A stretch of 64,000 bases of DNA from Anseranas semipalmata (Eukaryota > Chordata > Aves > Anseriformes > Anseranatidae), in contig VXAA01003004.1 in the NCBI GenBank assembly GCA_013399115.1, positions 233,904 through 297,903 on the forward strand, given 5' to 3'. This document shows, in pieces, positions 49,532 through 60,587 of the stretch (positions are counted from its first letter, which is position 1; each line of letters opens with the position of its first letter). Under the pieces are notes generated by a model. The model saw only the letters and a list, made by a program, of their open reading frames with translations, was not told the origin of the DNA and ran no database searches. The position numbers were made by a program, and so were the translations under genes.

Positions 49532-52500
49532 AACAGATTTCTTTTCCATATATACACTTGGACACCTTTATAAGGGTGGGAAGGCTGCAGATGCAGAAAA
49601 ACGCCCTCCAAAACCTTCTGGCCACTTCAAGCCTCCTGAGCTGCCTTCACGCCAGCACCGCTGCCCGGTGCATGGGTCCCAGCATCCGCTGGCCATGCGC
49701 TGCTCCTGGCCTTCAGCTATGAAATGGGCAAAGCTCAAGCTCTGTGCTGGAAAGACCTTCATGTTATCATCACAGGAATAACGTATCAGGCTCGCCAGAG
49801 CAGTCCATCAAGAAATCCTAAAGAGAGGGGAAGCTACAGAGAAAATTGAGTTGCCCTTTAGCACTTACTGAAGTAGGGGAAAAAAAAATTCATTAGGCTG
49901 TGCTCAGATACCAGATGAAAAACAAAAAGAAAGGTTCCAGTATTAAGCAATAATACATGAAAAATGCATCAGTGCCAACGAGGATCAAAGTAACTGCTAT
50001 GCCAGTAAGTTGGTTCTGTTAGTTAAAACTAAAATTATCTGATCGCAAGTCAAGCAAGCTGGGCTCCGCTGCGTTGCAGGTGCACAACGCAAACCGCAGG
50101 CATAGCTGCCGAGTTTCCTGCGTTGCCAGCTCCCTCTGCCCAATTTCGCCGCAGCCAGCCCCAGGCTGTGACAACCTCTGTTCCCGCCACGCTCTGACAA
50201 ACCGGGCTCAGTGGAACGGCGGTGGCCCCTCCGCAGGAGCCCGGGGACGCGGGGTGTTTCAGAGGCAGCCTCGCCAAAACAAATTGGAGAGCCTAAATCC
50301 AAAGCCAGCTATCAGTCAAATGAATTCGCCAGCTAAATGAGCTCACTGAAGGATGAATTCGTTCTGCCAGCAGAGTTTCAGAGACTATGAGGCGAGGAAA
50401 TACAACAGAGAAATTCTGACAAGGAGAGGAAGTTTGAGATTTTAGACGCTTCACACAAGACCTGATTTTATCATTTTAAGTAACCCCATCACCCTGTGCA
50501 TTACATCAGATAGTTGACATCAAAACTAGGGAGGCCAATCGGCCAGCCGGACAGAGATGCAGACCAGAATTATGGATAACTGTGTGCACGGTTGCAACGC
50601 AGTCTGCTGGAAACGAACCCCCAGCGCTATCGTTAGCAAGGGCCTGGGGGCTCGGGGGTGGTGAGCAGGTTCCAGAGCTGTCACCAGCAGCGCGGCACGC
50701 GCAGTCCCGCTCGCAGTCACCCGTCGGTGGCAGTGCCTCTTGGTGTGCCAAGGGACTCGGTGCTCCCCAAGAACTAATACCAAATAAAACAGAAGACATT
50801 TTTGCTGAACCCAAATGCAGAGGCAAAAAAGGGAGAGAGAAAAGGAAGAGATGGTCTTTAGTGGGGAAAGAGAGGGACAAATTTCACAGATTTTCTATAG
50901 AGGACATCAGTGAAGAAAATAATCTTGTTCCACGTATCTCCTCTTAGAAACGAGCCAAAGGAACAGATAACTGCAACATCCGGATGCTCAAAGGTAAGAA
51001 GGAGCTGATGTGCATCAGCGAGTGAGCCAGGTCGGTCGCAGCATGGGCAGGTCATAAGGCAAAGGGGAATGCAAAATTTTGCAGCAGCACCACCCTGCGC
51101 AGGACTCACGGCCAAGCAGGGACGGTCGCTGAGCCCCCAGACTGTGCATTGCACTGATGTAACCACAGGCTTCATTAATTAATGTCTAAATGCTTTGAGA
51201 TTCTCAGATAAAAGGGGCTAATTAATTCTGGCCTGGCTCTCCTGCCTTTCTCCCTGATCTCAGCACATTTCTCTCCCACTGCCCTAATTGTAATTATTAT
51301 TATTAGAAGCTTCTGAAGAAGCAGCAAAGCCTCTGATGTATAATTGACACGCGCACCATCAGCCACCGATTTTCTCTTCTCCACTCCCTCTTTTACAGCA
51401 AATATGCTGCAAGCAGGGAACAGGAAATTCTGTGAAGTGGGTCAGCGGGCATGCAGAAACCCCATGGGAGAGAGAAGTTTTGATATAAAATAAGTTTAGC
51501 ACAGGACCTTCAGACCAAAATCAATGAAAAGGGTTGTTTTGTTCTTTTTGTTGTTGCTAGTAACGGTGCATTGACCCTAACCTAGCTGCCACTAAGTCCA
51601 TCTCAGACACAAAGGTGTTTGACTTCTGCGGTGCTGGGCAGGGGGAAGTGACCCAGTGACGCAGGTGCTGCAGGGCAGTGCTGCCCGTCCTCCCTTTCCC
51701 TCGGCAAGCCCCAGCAGAAACACTCTGAAGTGTCTAAAACTGCCCCAAACCCCGCTGCTGCAGCAGGTTGGACATCGCCCGCTCCTCTACTGCCAGGGAC
51801 TTTGAGAAGTAGGTTTTTGCATTAGTTCACCCAGAAAAAGGCTGATCAAAAAATGTAGTTTCATCCGGCTTTAAATGCTACCCATAAGCGACTCCCAGAC
51901 AAGAGCCGTTTCACCACGCAGATGCATCCCCTCCTGGGGCTGGCGCGCGGCGTCTCAGCCCGGGTCTCAACGCGGCTCAGGCAGCCGGGCGCAGATTTGA
52001 TCCTGCACCGCAGCCCAGCTGCTGCACTGGGAGGAAACCTTCGCCCCCGCCCCCCGAGCCCCCCGGGAGAGGCAGAGGGAGCAGAACCAGACGTGTGGAA
52101 ACCTCGGGCAGATCCCAGGAGAATCGGATGAACACTTTTAGGTAATTCTTCACGGATAAATGCTGTTTTCTAGAAATTGAAATATTCTAAAAGAAGATGG
52201 TGACATTGATGCCATTTGCACTGGGAAAGCACTCAGCTGGATCACTTCAACAGCTCCTTTCATTTTGACATCCATATTATAATATTAATTTTATCACACT
52301 ACATACAGTTAGTTTTCTTTTATAATGTTTCAGATGTATAAAAACCTCAATGTTGTGATATTTCAGAACAAAACTGTTACAAATTACTCTTCTACAAGAA
52401 ATTTCAATATTCTTTTTTTCCCTGCTGGGTTTGGATTTGGGATGAAACCACACGTTGGTGTGCAGCAGCATGCAGCGGGACGGAGACACAGCTCTGACCT

Positions 52501-52650
52501 CCCGGGCAGGACAGCTCCCTGCTCTCGGAATTCCTTTCGTTCCACTTCTCCATTTTTCACAGCCTTTTTTACCTGAGGTTTGAGGTCTTTTTGATTTTAT
52601 TTTGGAGGGGGAAGAGGGATGGTTGAGCCTGCCTTCCAAAACAGCGAACG
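49532..52650 (-). other. KCTD16: KCTD16 intron, mid part
   Basis: No exon recognised. The segment 51130-51400 is AT-rich with TTAATTAATG and CTAATTAATT cores plus an (ATT)n run near 51291-51305, and looks enhancer-like. The rest is ordinary intron sequence. Confidence 0.5.
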
Positions 52651-52659
52651 GCGGCTTCG

Positions 52660-52990
52660 TTGCTGCAGATGGGGGTAGCGATGACTCCACAACCACACAG
52701 CCCAAGGGAGCTTCTCGCTCACCCGGACACCGCGGCAGCGGCCCCGTGCCCCGGCTGCCAGCGCCACCCAAGTGATCCCCGGGGGATTTGCCGGCTCCGA
52801 GCCTCCCGCAGGGGGCCCGGCGGAGGCTGCTGGCAGGGAGGGACCTGCAGCGGCACTGGGGGCTTCCTGGGGGCCCAGCTGGGAGCGGGCACCTGCCCCA
52901 AGGCAGGGGGCGCAGGCCGCGCACCCCGTGCTCCCCCCGAGGCAGGCCCACATCCTCGCAGCCGTTCGCTCGTCACCTTTCCACGTGGGC
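52660..52990. other. Intronic CpG-rich patch
   Basis: GC-rich, CpG-dense sequence with G/C runs and overlapping open frames on both strands. No protein signature was recognised. Confidence 0.45.
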
Positions 52991-53059
52991 TGTGCCAACC
53001 TGCCAGTCCACGACCATCCTGACTCGAGCCACTTGGTTATCTTACTGTTCTTATTCCGC

Positions 53060-53235
53060 TCTTGCGCATTTACGTTGCTCTTTCCCCTTTTTTTCTTCTT
53101 GCTGCTTCTTCTGCTTTAGTCTTTTTTTATTTCTATCTCAGATTCCTTTTCTTCTTCCTTGTTCCCCATGACTTTGACCTCTCCTCTGCTCTCCCTTTCT
53201 GCTGCCTCTCCCACGCTTCCTCTCTTCTGCTGGGG
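53060..53235. repeat. Long pyrimidine-rich tract
   Basis: About 175 bp composed mostly of C and T on the plus strand (TTTTTTTCTTCTTGCTGC and similar), thus purine-rich in the sense strand of KCTD16. Tracts of this kind can form triplex structure or act as sites for polypyrimidine-binding or purine-binding factors. Confidence 0.7.
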
Positions 53236-53439
53236 ATCACCGCAGCAGCCGATCCCCATTTGAGCAGAAATCTGGCGCTGCCAGGCCCCGGTGCCCCCCG
53301 CCCAGCTCCCGCCACCCCCATCGCCTCCGTCCCACCGGCGTCCCCTCGCCTGAGCACCCGAGGGGCCAGCGCCCTCCCCTCCGCGCTCGCCTTCGTTCCA
53401 GCCTCGTGAAGCAAGCGTTCTCCTTTCAACACCACAAAA

Positions 53440-53870
53440 ACAAAGTGTTGAAGCATTTAAAACTATCACATATTATTCATTGGGTAAATAAAAAATTGAT
53501 TGCCTCTAGGTCTGCAGATAAGGTATGCCGGTGAAGTGACAATTTGATTTAGATCACTCATTCATGCATGTACAACGCCTCAAACAGTTTTTGCATCCAT
53601 GCATGAATTAAAGGTGTTGTGATTGATGAGAGACCAAGGTCTAATTGGTGTTTTAATAAATACATTCTGACTTGGTAATCTAGCCAGATTTATCAGGAGA
53701 AAATGCCCCTGTCTAACTAAAATTACCAAGGTAAAGCTTAGGAACGATGACAAATGCCATGCAAGTAATTGGCTCTGGTACCAGTGCTGGCAGCAGGATG
53801 GACACGCAATACATCTATTTGCATTTAGGATCAAGTATCTTGAATAAAACGTCAGCAGGCAAACAAACCC
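53440..53870. promoter_or_regulatory. AT-rich intronic block with octamer and long inverted repeat
   Basis: High-complexity AT-rich sequence with a perfect POU octamer (ATTTGCAT, 53817-53824), several ATTA cores, and an 11-bp perfect inverted repeat: ATTCATGCATG (53560-53570) against CATGCATGAAT (53598-53608), loop 27 nt. No transposon signature. It is the strongest enhancer-like candidate in the intron, though conservation is untested. Confidence 0.32.
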
Positions 53871-56214
53871 AGGGAAGGGCCTGACGGTAACGTTACCGGT
53901 TTGAACTCCCCCATACGTGCAAAGGCAGCAGTGACGGCGAGGACGGGACGCGGCAGAGGGCACGGCTGCTGCCAGGCACTGCCGAACTCGAGACCATTTT
54001 TCACCCCTCCGGGTGCAGCTGCAGACACCTGGTGCTGCCGTGGCCGCGCCAGCAGCCCAGCAGTCCCTCCGTTTTCCCTCTCTGCATCCTGCTCTGAGCT
54101 GAGCTCACCGCCAGGATTTGAGCTGCTCTCTGCAGACACCTGCTTCCTTCCTAGTCCATTTTGATGATTTATTTTTTTTTCTTTTTTACCATTTAAACTT
54201 TCTGAACCAGTGTAAAAGCAGCAATGTTTGTCTGTGGCCTCTGTCTGGGAAAGTCTACCATTGGTGCAAGACAATTTCAGCCAGTCCCTAGGCAGCACAT
54301 ACACTTTTATCAGGAGTCTCCCAGCATCTTGTCATTTTATCAGTACTCCTGTGATCTTTCCTAAAACACTCAGTTCTTGAAATGGACTTCTGTAAAAATA
54401 TCAAGTTTGTTTGAAAACAAAAATATATGTTCCCCAAATGATGGAGAAAATGCAAGAGCTGGTATTACAATTCCAGAGGGCATATAAATGAGACAAAATA
54501 TTTTTCTACAGATCTTTTTCAAATTCATATGTGATGAAGTTAAAATTCTGAGTGGAAAGATGTGCAAAATACGAGCAACTATATGGTGAGAAGCAGAAAG
54601 CGCTTGGAGGACTTGGTCCCACGTGGTCACTGATGTCGTCAGGCTGTTTCTGAAAGTTGTGACATACCCCAAGTCGTAAAGACACCTCCTTACACTTCCT
54701 AACCGAAGCCTTATGTCAGAGGAAAGCTGCCTCCATGGTTAACCCATTCTGTGGAGCATCCCCGTGCTGTGCAGCAAGCGCTACTGGCTGCTCCAGGCCC
54801 CGCGCTGGCCTGCCCGCAGCCACAGCCCGGCTGCTCTCACCGCAACCAGCAAGCACGGGTCAGCTGTCAACTTTTAGTCGTTTCTCTTCCAATCAATCCC
54901 TTTTAAAACCTCTTTATCAGCCTAACCATAGCGTGTCTGCTTAACCAACCCCTTCTCCGGTAGCACTTTGAAAATCATTCAGGCTTGCGCAACCTAGATT
55001 TATCTGCTTCTACCTTTTATTTCTCATCCACAGGGTAAAATCTTTGGCTAGACCACAGCAAGAGCACACCTACACAATACTCTTTCAACTCTCACCTGTA
55101 TTTTTCATTGACAGTTTAGCGAGCATTCAGCTTGAAGAAGAAAAGCACAATGAACAGTCTGTGCGGGGGGAAGAGCTGAAGAGGACTGACTGTTCAGCCT
55201 TTCCAGTACGGCCAGGAGTAATTCAGCGCTGCTGGCTTCTATGCTTTGTACTTCCCTTCCCAAATACTGTGATTAGAAACTATATTTGGTCATCGGGACT
55301 GTGGCATTTATCTTCCTCTGGGAAAATTACATTGAAATGAAAAAATGATGCAAAAGTCTTCTTCTGCCAGTAGCATTTGCTCTTTCTGTCCTTTGTCAAA
55401 CATCTCCAGCTCGTTTAAGTTTGATGCACCAAGAATTAACAGCTGCCACTACCAACATCTTCTTCCTTTATCAAGTCCAGCCTTGCCTCCTCAAATTTAA
55501 GGCTGTTCTGTATTTTTATTACCGCTGTTTTAACACCTTATCTTAATACAATCTTTCCTTTCACCTTCTGTTACTTTAAATTCATACTCAGGTTCTTGCA
55601 AACGAAGTTTGACTGAACGAAGTGAGCCTGGGCTAAGAGCGAGGCTTCCCTGCCTCTCCGAGCAGCCCCTGCCCCAGCCCCGGCCTCCTGCGACTGGGAG
55701 GATGCAAAATCCTCCGGCAGCACCTTGAATCGACCCGGCCAGAAACCAGTGCAGTAATGGGGACGGATCCTGGACCGAGCCCTCACAGGCATTTGGTGCT
55801 GACGTACTCCTGATTCAAATCCTTCATTAAGTAAAACACAGGTAAAACCGAACTAGGCTGAGTAATCAGAAAGCACGTCCCCTGTCAGCACCCTAATTTT
55901 GGGATCACCCGCGTGAGCGTTACTGCAGACTCCTCGGCTGCCAATGCAAAGAAATTCAGGATTAGGCCGGTGCCAGCAAAGCCCCCGCCGCACCCCAAAG
56001 CAACGCCCCGAGTTCCTTTTCTGCTTGCTTTGCTGCTGCAGCTGCACACAGCTCTGACCTGGTGCACAACACCTTGAGATACACGTATATAAATACACAT
56101 ACATTTGCATACCTATAGGTTAAAAAAACACTACCAGGTTTTACTTTGTTACACCCTTCGCAGTTTACATTCGAACCTGAGCTGCCTTTTGGAAACCTGT
56201 TTTAATTAGCAAAG
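53871..56214 (-). other. KCTD16: KCTD16 intron, nothing further recognised
   Basis: GC-richer patches (53.93-54.12, 54.73-54.86, 55.63-55.75 and 55.9-56.05 kb) alternate with AT-rich stretches. No exon or repeat family was recognised. Confidence 0.5.
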
Positions 56215-56470
56215 ACAAAACGTGCGGTACTCCTGCTCCTTGAAGATATATATCATAAATTGCTGACAGATGGTTATGATAATATGGGAGCAACAGTTTT
56301 TGAATTTTTAAAAATTAGGACTCGTGAACTGATAAATGCTCTAGAGATATGAAAACATCATGTCAGTCTATGTTGTTCCAATTAATTGCAATCAATTGCT
56401 AATTGAGAACTATTTTAAGACTTGCCATTACTCTGAACTTAATGCGGAATAATTTGCGTGGTCCCCTTTA
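56215..56470. promoter_or_regulatory. AT-rich intronic block with clustered AATTG cores
   Basis: High-complexity AT-rich sequence with repeated homeodomain-type cores in the stretch AATTAATTGCAATCAATTG and the following CTAATTGAG (about 56379-56407). Regulatory role inferred only. Confidence 0.27.
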
Positions 56471-59400
56471 CCCCCACCACAAATGACATTGGTGCAAAGA
56501 ACTCCTGGGAAACAGAACCAAAAAGAGCCCCAGGAGCCTGTTTTCTGCTTTCCTTCTGCTTTTTGGGGCAGATATGACAAAATTTGGAGCTCTGGATTTA
56601 AAAACTTAAGAGACACCGAGTCTTGGGCACTTATTGGACCTCTACTTTCAACACTTCCCAGAAGGGCAGCTCTGATATTACTGAATAAATACACTCGCCT
56701 ACTCTTTGGATTTCCAGGCAGCACAAATATCTCCTTTGCCAGTTGAAACCAGCGTCTCCAGAGAACATCGCACCTCGAATCCAAGCAGTAGGGGTAAAAC
56801 AGTGTCAAAGGTACAAGGCAAAGCGGAGCCTGGTTTTATATGATAGCATGGGAACAGGCTGCCCAAAGGCATACCACAGACTCCAGAGAGGAAAAAAATT
56901 TTTTTTTGCATTGTGAGGCAGAAAAAAAGACAAGATTTAACCACAGCTAAGTTATATGTTTGCAACAGCATCACCCGGACAGGCCCAGCAACCTTCAGAG
57001 GCAGGGCGGGGCGCAGGCCCGCGGGGGGACGGGCATTTCGCACAGAGGTGCGGGCACAGGCTTCCTCCCGCCACCCGTGCCGGCAGCAGGAACGGCACAT
57101 CTCTGGGCAGCTGGTGGGTTCCACAAACGTGTCGCTAACCCTTCGGTAAGCTCCAAACGCAAAGGTGAAATGGAGCGTGGGAGCCGAGAGGGGCACCGGT
57201 GCAAGGGCGGCAGCGGCAGCGCTGCGTGCGGGGCCATGGGGCCGCGCCGAGGCTGCCAGCAGCCCGGCCTCGAGCCGCGCACGAGCCCTGCGTGCGGCTT
57301 CCGCATGCTCGGGAGGAAAGGAAGTGCTGCCCGGAACGGGGCAGGGGCAGCGCGGTGGTTTGGTTTATGCCTCTGACTTGCCTGGCTTTGCACCACAGGC
57401 ATGAAAATCCTGACAGTTATTTTGACATAAAGAGCAAATGACCTAAATAACCGTACAGCGTTCAGCACCAGGCTGGATGCTTGCTGCGGGAGCTGGTGCA
57501 GCAGCAGACCCAGCACCGACATCGCTCTTGGAGGCAAGAGACAGCTATGGCGAGAGCAGCGTGCTCAGACCCAGCAAGCCTGTCCGTCAGCTCCTCCGTT
57601 CAGACACGCACCGGCTCGACAAGCTATTTCATGATGTCAAGTAGAAAAATCCTCAGGCGAAGAGAGAACTAATTCTTAAATGAGGGCTTTCTGCTAACAG
57701 GGCTAGATCCAACCAACCCGTACAGTTTTTTTAATCCATCTGCAGTTCTGCTGTCTTTTCTTTGCATTTTGTGATGCGTATACTTGGAGCAAGCTCAGCT
57801 CTCCTCTTCCAAAGGCCCAAGCTAAACTTTTTTCACCCGATTATTTAATCCCATGCTCTCTTCCCTTTCATTTGACACCATGTCCCCATATATAAATATA
57901 TACATATATATCTCCTTGGATCCTGCCAGTGGCTTCAGTGGACAATTACGCTTGTCACCAGCACACAGATAAATTCACCCACTTTTCACCTGTTGTGGCT
58001 TTTTTTTTGTTCTGCTCTCACAGTCTCTGTTGCTCCAGTTTCTCATCTCTCACTCTTAGTAGCAAGTGATTTGCTATTCTTGGAGTATCCTCTTCTTGCC
58101 TCTTCACCAGCCTTGTTCCCCAAAGTCGCCCTTCCCATGAATTGTTTTCGGGGGCTCCTCGGCCAGGTCTCCCTCCCGGTTCTGCAGTCCTGCTCTCCTT
58201 CTCCTTGGGGTTGCTGACTTCTCGTCTCTTTTCTTTACTACTCCTTTTCCTTCACTTTACCCATATGCAGCATGGTTTTATGATGCTATAAATTAATAAT
58301 CAGGCTGTAACAATAGCCAGTGAGCTGTTATAACTCATGACTGAAATGACTCATTTGACAAAGGCGGCTCCGGAGGGGGCTCTGCGACCAGACCCAAGGT
58401 TACCGGAGGTTGGCTGATATGGCTGCGTTGGGCCCTGGGGCGCCGGGCTGGCTGCAGCGGCTCGCCCGCCCCCCGGGAGCAGCACGCAGCCGGCCGGGGG
58501 CTGTCGCTGCGGTTCAGGCAGGCTGAGCATCGCCAGGCCAGGCAATGCGGAGGGCTGCGGGAGCAGCAGCATGCAGCTATCAGCGGGTTTAGTAATGGCA
58601 TTTCTTTCCTGCCTAGTTTAGCCCCGTTTGCTGGAATCCTGGGCCAGGTGGCAGGGCGAGGGCAGAGGACCAGCTAAGTGGCCAGAAATGGTTCTCCTAC
58701 GGAGAGGTACCACTGACAAAGTTGCTTATCGAAAACTACTTTGGAAAACACTTTCTTCTCCCCTACTTAAAGCCATCACTAATCTCCTAATTGCCACGAT
58801 GCAGTTTTCTTCTTATCCTAGACTTATCTGAAACACTCCAACGCCCTTTGCTGAGCCTTGCACAAAGGGAGGAGCTGCCCCCGCGGGGCACCGGCTGAGG
58901 GCAGGAGCTGCCCCGGGGCACCTCGTGGCAGCGGGCTGCGCCCGGGCTGCTCCTCACCGCACGCAGGCACTGTTCTCGCACCGGGAGGATGCATCCCCAA
59001 ATGGAGTCGCGAATTACTTCTCTAGTTACCAGGAATCAACGCTACAAGAGAAGCACAACCGAGCGCAGAACCTGACCAGCGGTGTTTGCAATGCGCTCCC
59101 TGCTTATTTATTGCTTAGGATCACAGAAAACTCTTTGTGGTATTTCACTCTGACAACGGGCGCTAATAAATAACTCATGTTCTTTGCTGTAGCAGTGTGT
59201 TTTTGATAGCATTGAACCAAGCCTCATTTTTCATAAATGGCTTCTCAAGAACAACATCGCGTGGCGCTGGCACATCTGCCCATCGATCGCGAGGCGGGCA
59301 GGGGCTGTCACCCCCGAGCTGGCCCTGCTGCTCTGTGCCTCCCAGCTCAACCCTTGCTTCGAGGCAGGCATCGCGGCGACAAGGACAACCAGAGCGCGAG

Positions 59401-59589
59401 AGGATGCTAGACAAGGAAGCAGCCCTGCAGGGCTGCTTTTTATTAATCATTTGGAGCACGCCTCTGACAAACGCATCCAAAGGCCGGCAGAACAAAGGAG
59501 GAAAGCCCGAGTCCGCAGCCAGGGGACGGGGGTACCCGGAGCCTGGCTGCTGTCTGCAGGAGAATCAGAGCGCCCTTTCCAGAGGGGCA
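56471..59589 (-). other. KCTD16: KCTD16 intron with CpG patches and a small TA repeat
   Basis: CpG-rich patches at about 56.99-57.36 and 58.37-58.56 kb. A TA-type microsatellite lies at 57888-57911. The AT-rich stretch 58.26-58.36 kb includes a perfect AP-1 type TGACTCA near 58347. No exon was recognised. Confidence 0.5.
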
Positions 59590-59990
59590 GATGCTTGGTT
59601 TTTATGAGCTATTTAAGACACTCTCTCTGGAAGCTTTTATTTTTTTTTTCTTGTCTGAACCTCATAAAATAGCCTTCTGCTCTATAGAGATAAATTTGGT
59701 TTATGTGAGAGAAACATTCCCAGCCACAGTGGGCTTTGCCTTAAATCCCATATCTCGCAGTTTAATCTTGCTGGGGGTTAGCTTGGTTTATTTTCTATCC
59801 TGTAAGTGGTGAATTGAACTTTAAGAAATGAATGGTTTGGTTTATCAGTTTTAGCATCTAGACCAAAGCACTTTTGCATCAAATAAATGCATGCAGTGGG
59901 AGATCCTCCAGATACTGCTTTAAAACAAATCCAGCAGTTTACTCAAAACATTTTTAGCACCAGCCTCAAGCCCAATTAAGTTACCCACGC
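59590..59990. promoter_or_regulatory. AT-rich intronic block resembling a conserved non-coding element
   Basis: About 400 bp of high-complexity AT-rich sequence lacking repeat signatures, bounded on the right by a sharp switch to a CpG-rich patch (60.0-60.1 kb). Function is not shown. Confidence 0.22.
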
Positions 59991-60576
59991 CCGGACAGCC
60001 CTACCGCTGCGGGACCCGGAGCTCTCCTCCCGCGCGAGGCGGGGCCCAGCAGGCGCTGAGCCGCGGCAGCAGCGGCAGGGGCTCGCCTGCCCCCGCGCCA
60101 GCTCTATGTAGGTCACCGAGGCTCCCCAGCGCTGCGCGGACACGGATGAGCCCCCGGCTGGATCTGGCCTCGCAACGTGTAAATAATGGTAGAAACCAAC
60201 CGACGCCCGAACTGCGCCCTTGCTTCTGACTTAAAGGAGCGGGGGCCCTTCAGACCAGTATTTCCATGAAATGAATCGGTACCGTTTGTGAGCCTGCTCC
60301 GTGGGAGCAAACCCAAGTGAAAACTGGAGCAGGCGATGTTTGGAGATGGAAAACAATACAAAACAGAGCACCCGTGCCCAGGTGACAGAGGCGCCAGAAC
60401 AAAGCAAACCAGAGAAATTTCGTACTGGGAAGGGAGGCAGAGACAGGCACACAGCCGAGGCGTGGGGGACGCGCACCCCCTGGAGCCACCCCACAACCCG
60501 AAGCAGTGACCCCGCTTGGGATTAGACACCAGCAGCCACGTACCTATCTGAGGGAGAGGTGTTCCCAAAGGATGCT

Positions 60577-60587
60577 GGGGGGGGGGG
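60577..60587 (+). repeat. Homopolymer run of 11 G
   Basis: Eleven consecutive G residues. The exact length may be affected by sequencing. Confidence 0.85.

Noticed and set aside
52277..52951. 224-codon open frame on the minus strand
   Set aside because: Composition-driven Pro/Arg/Gly-rich translation, no family signature.
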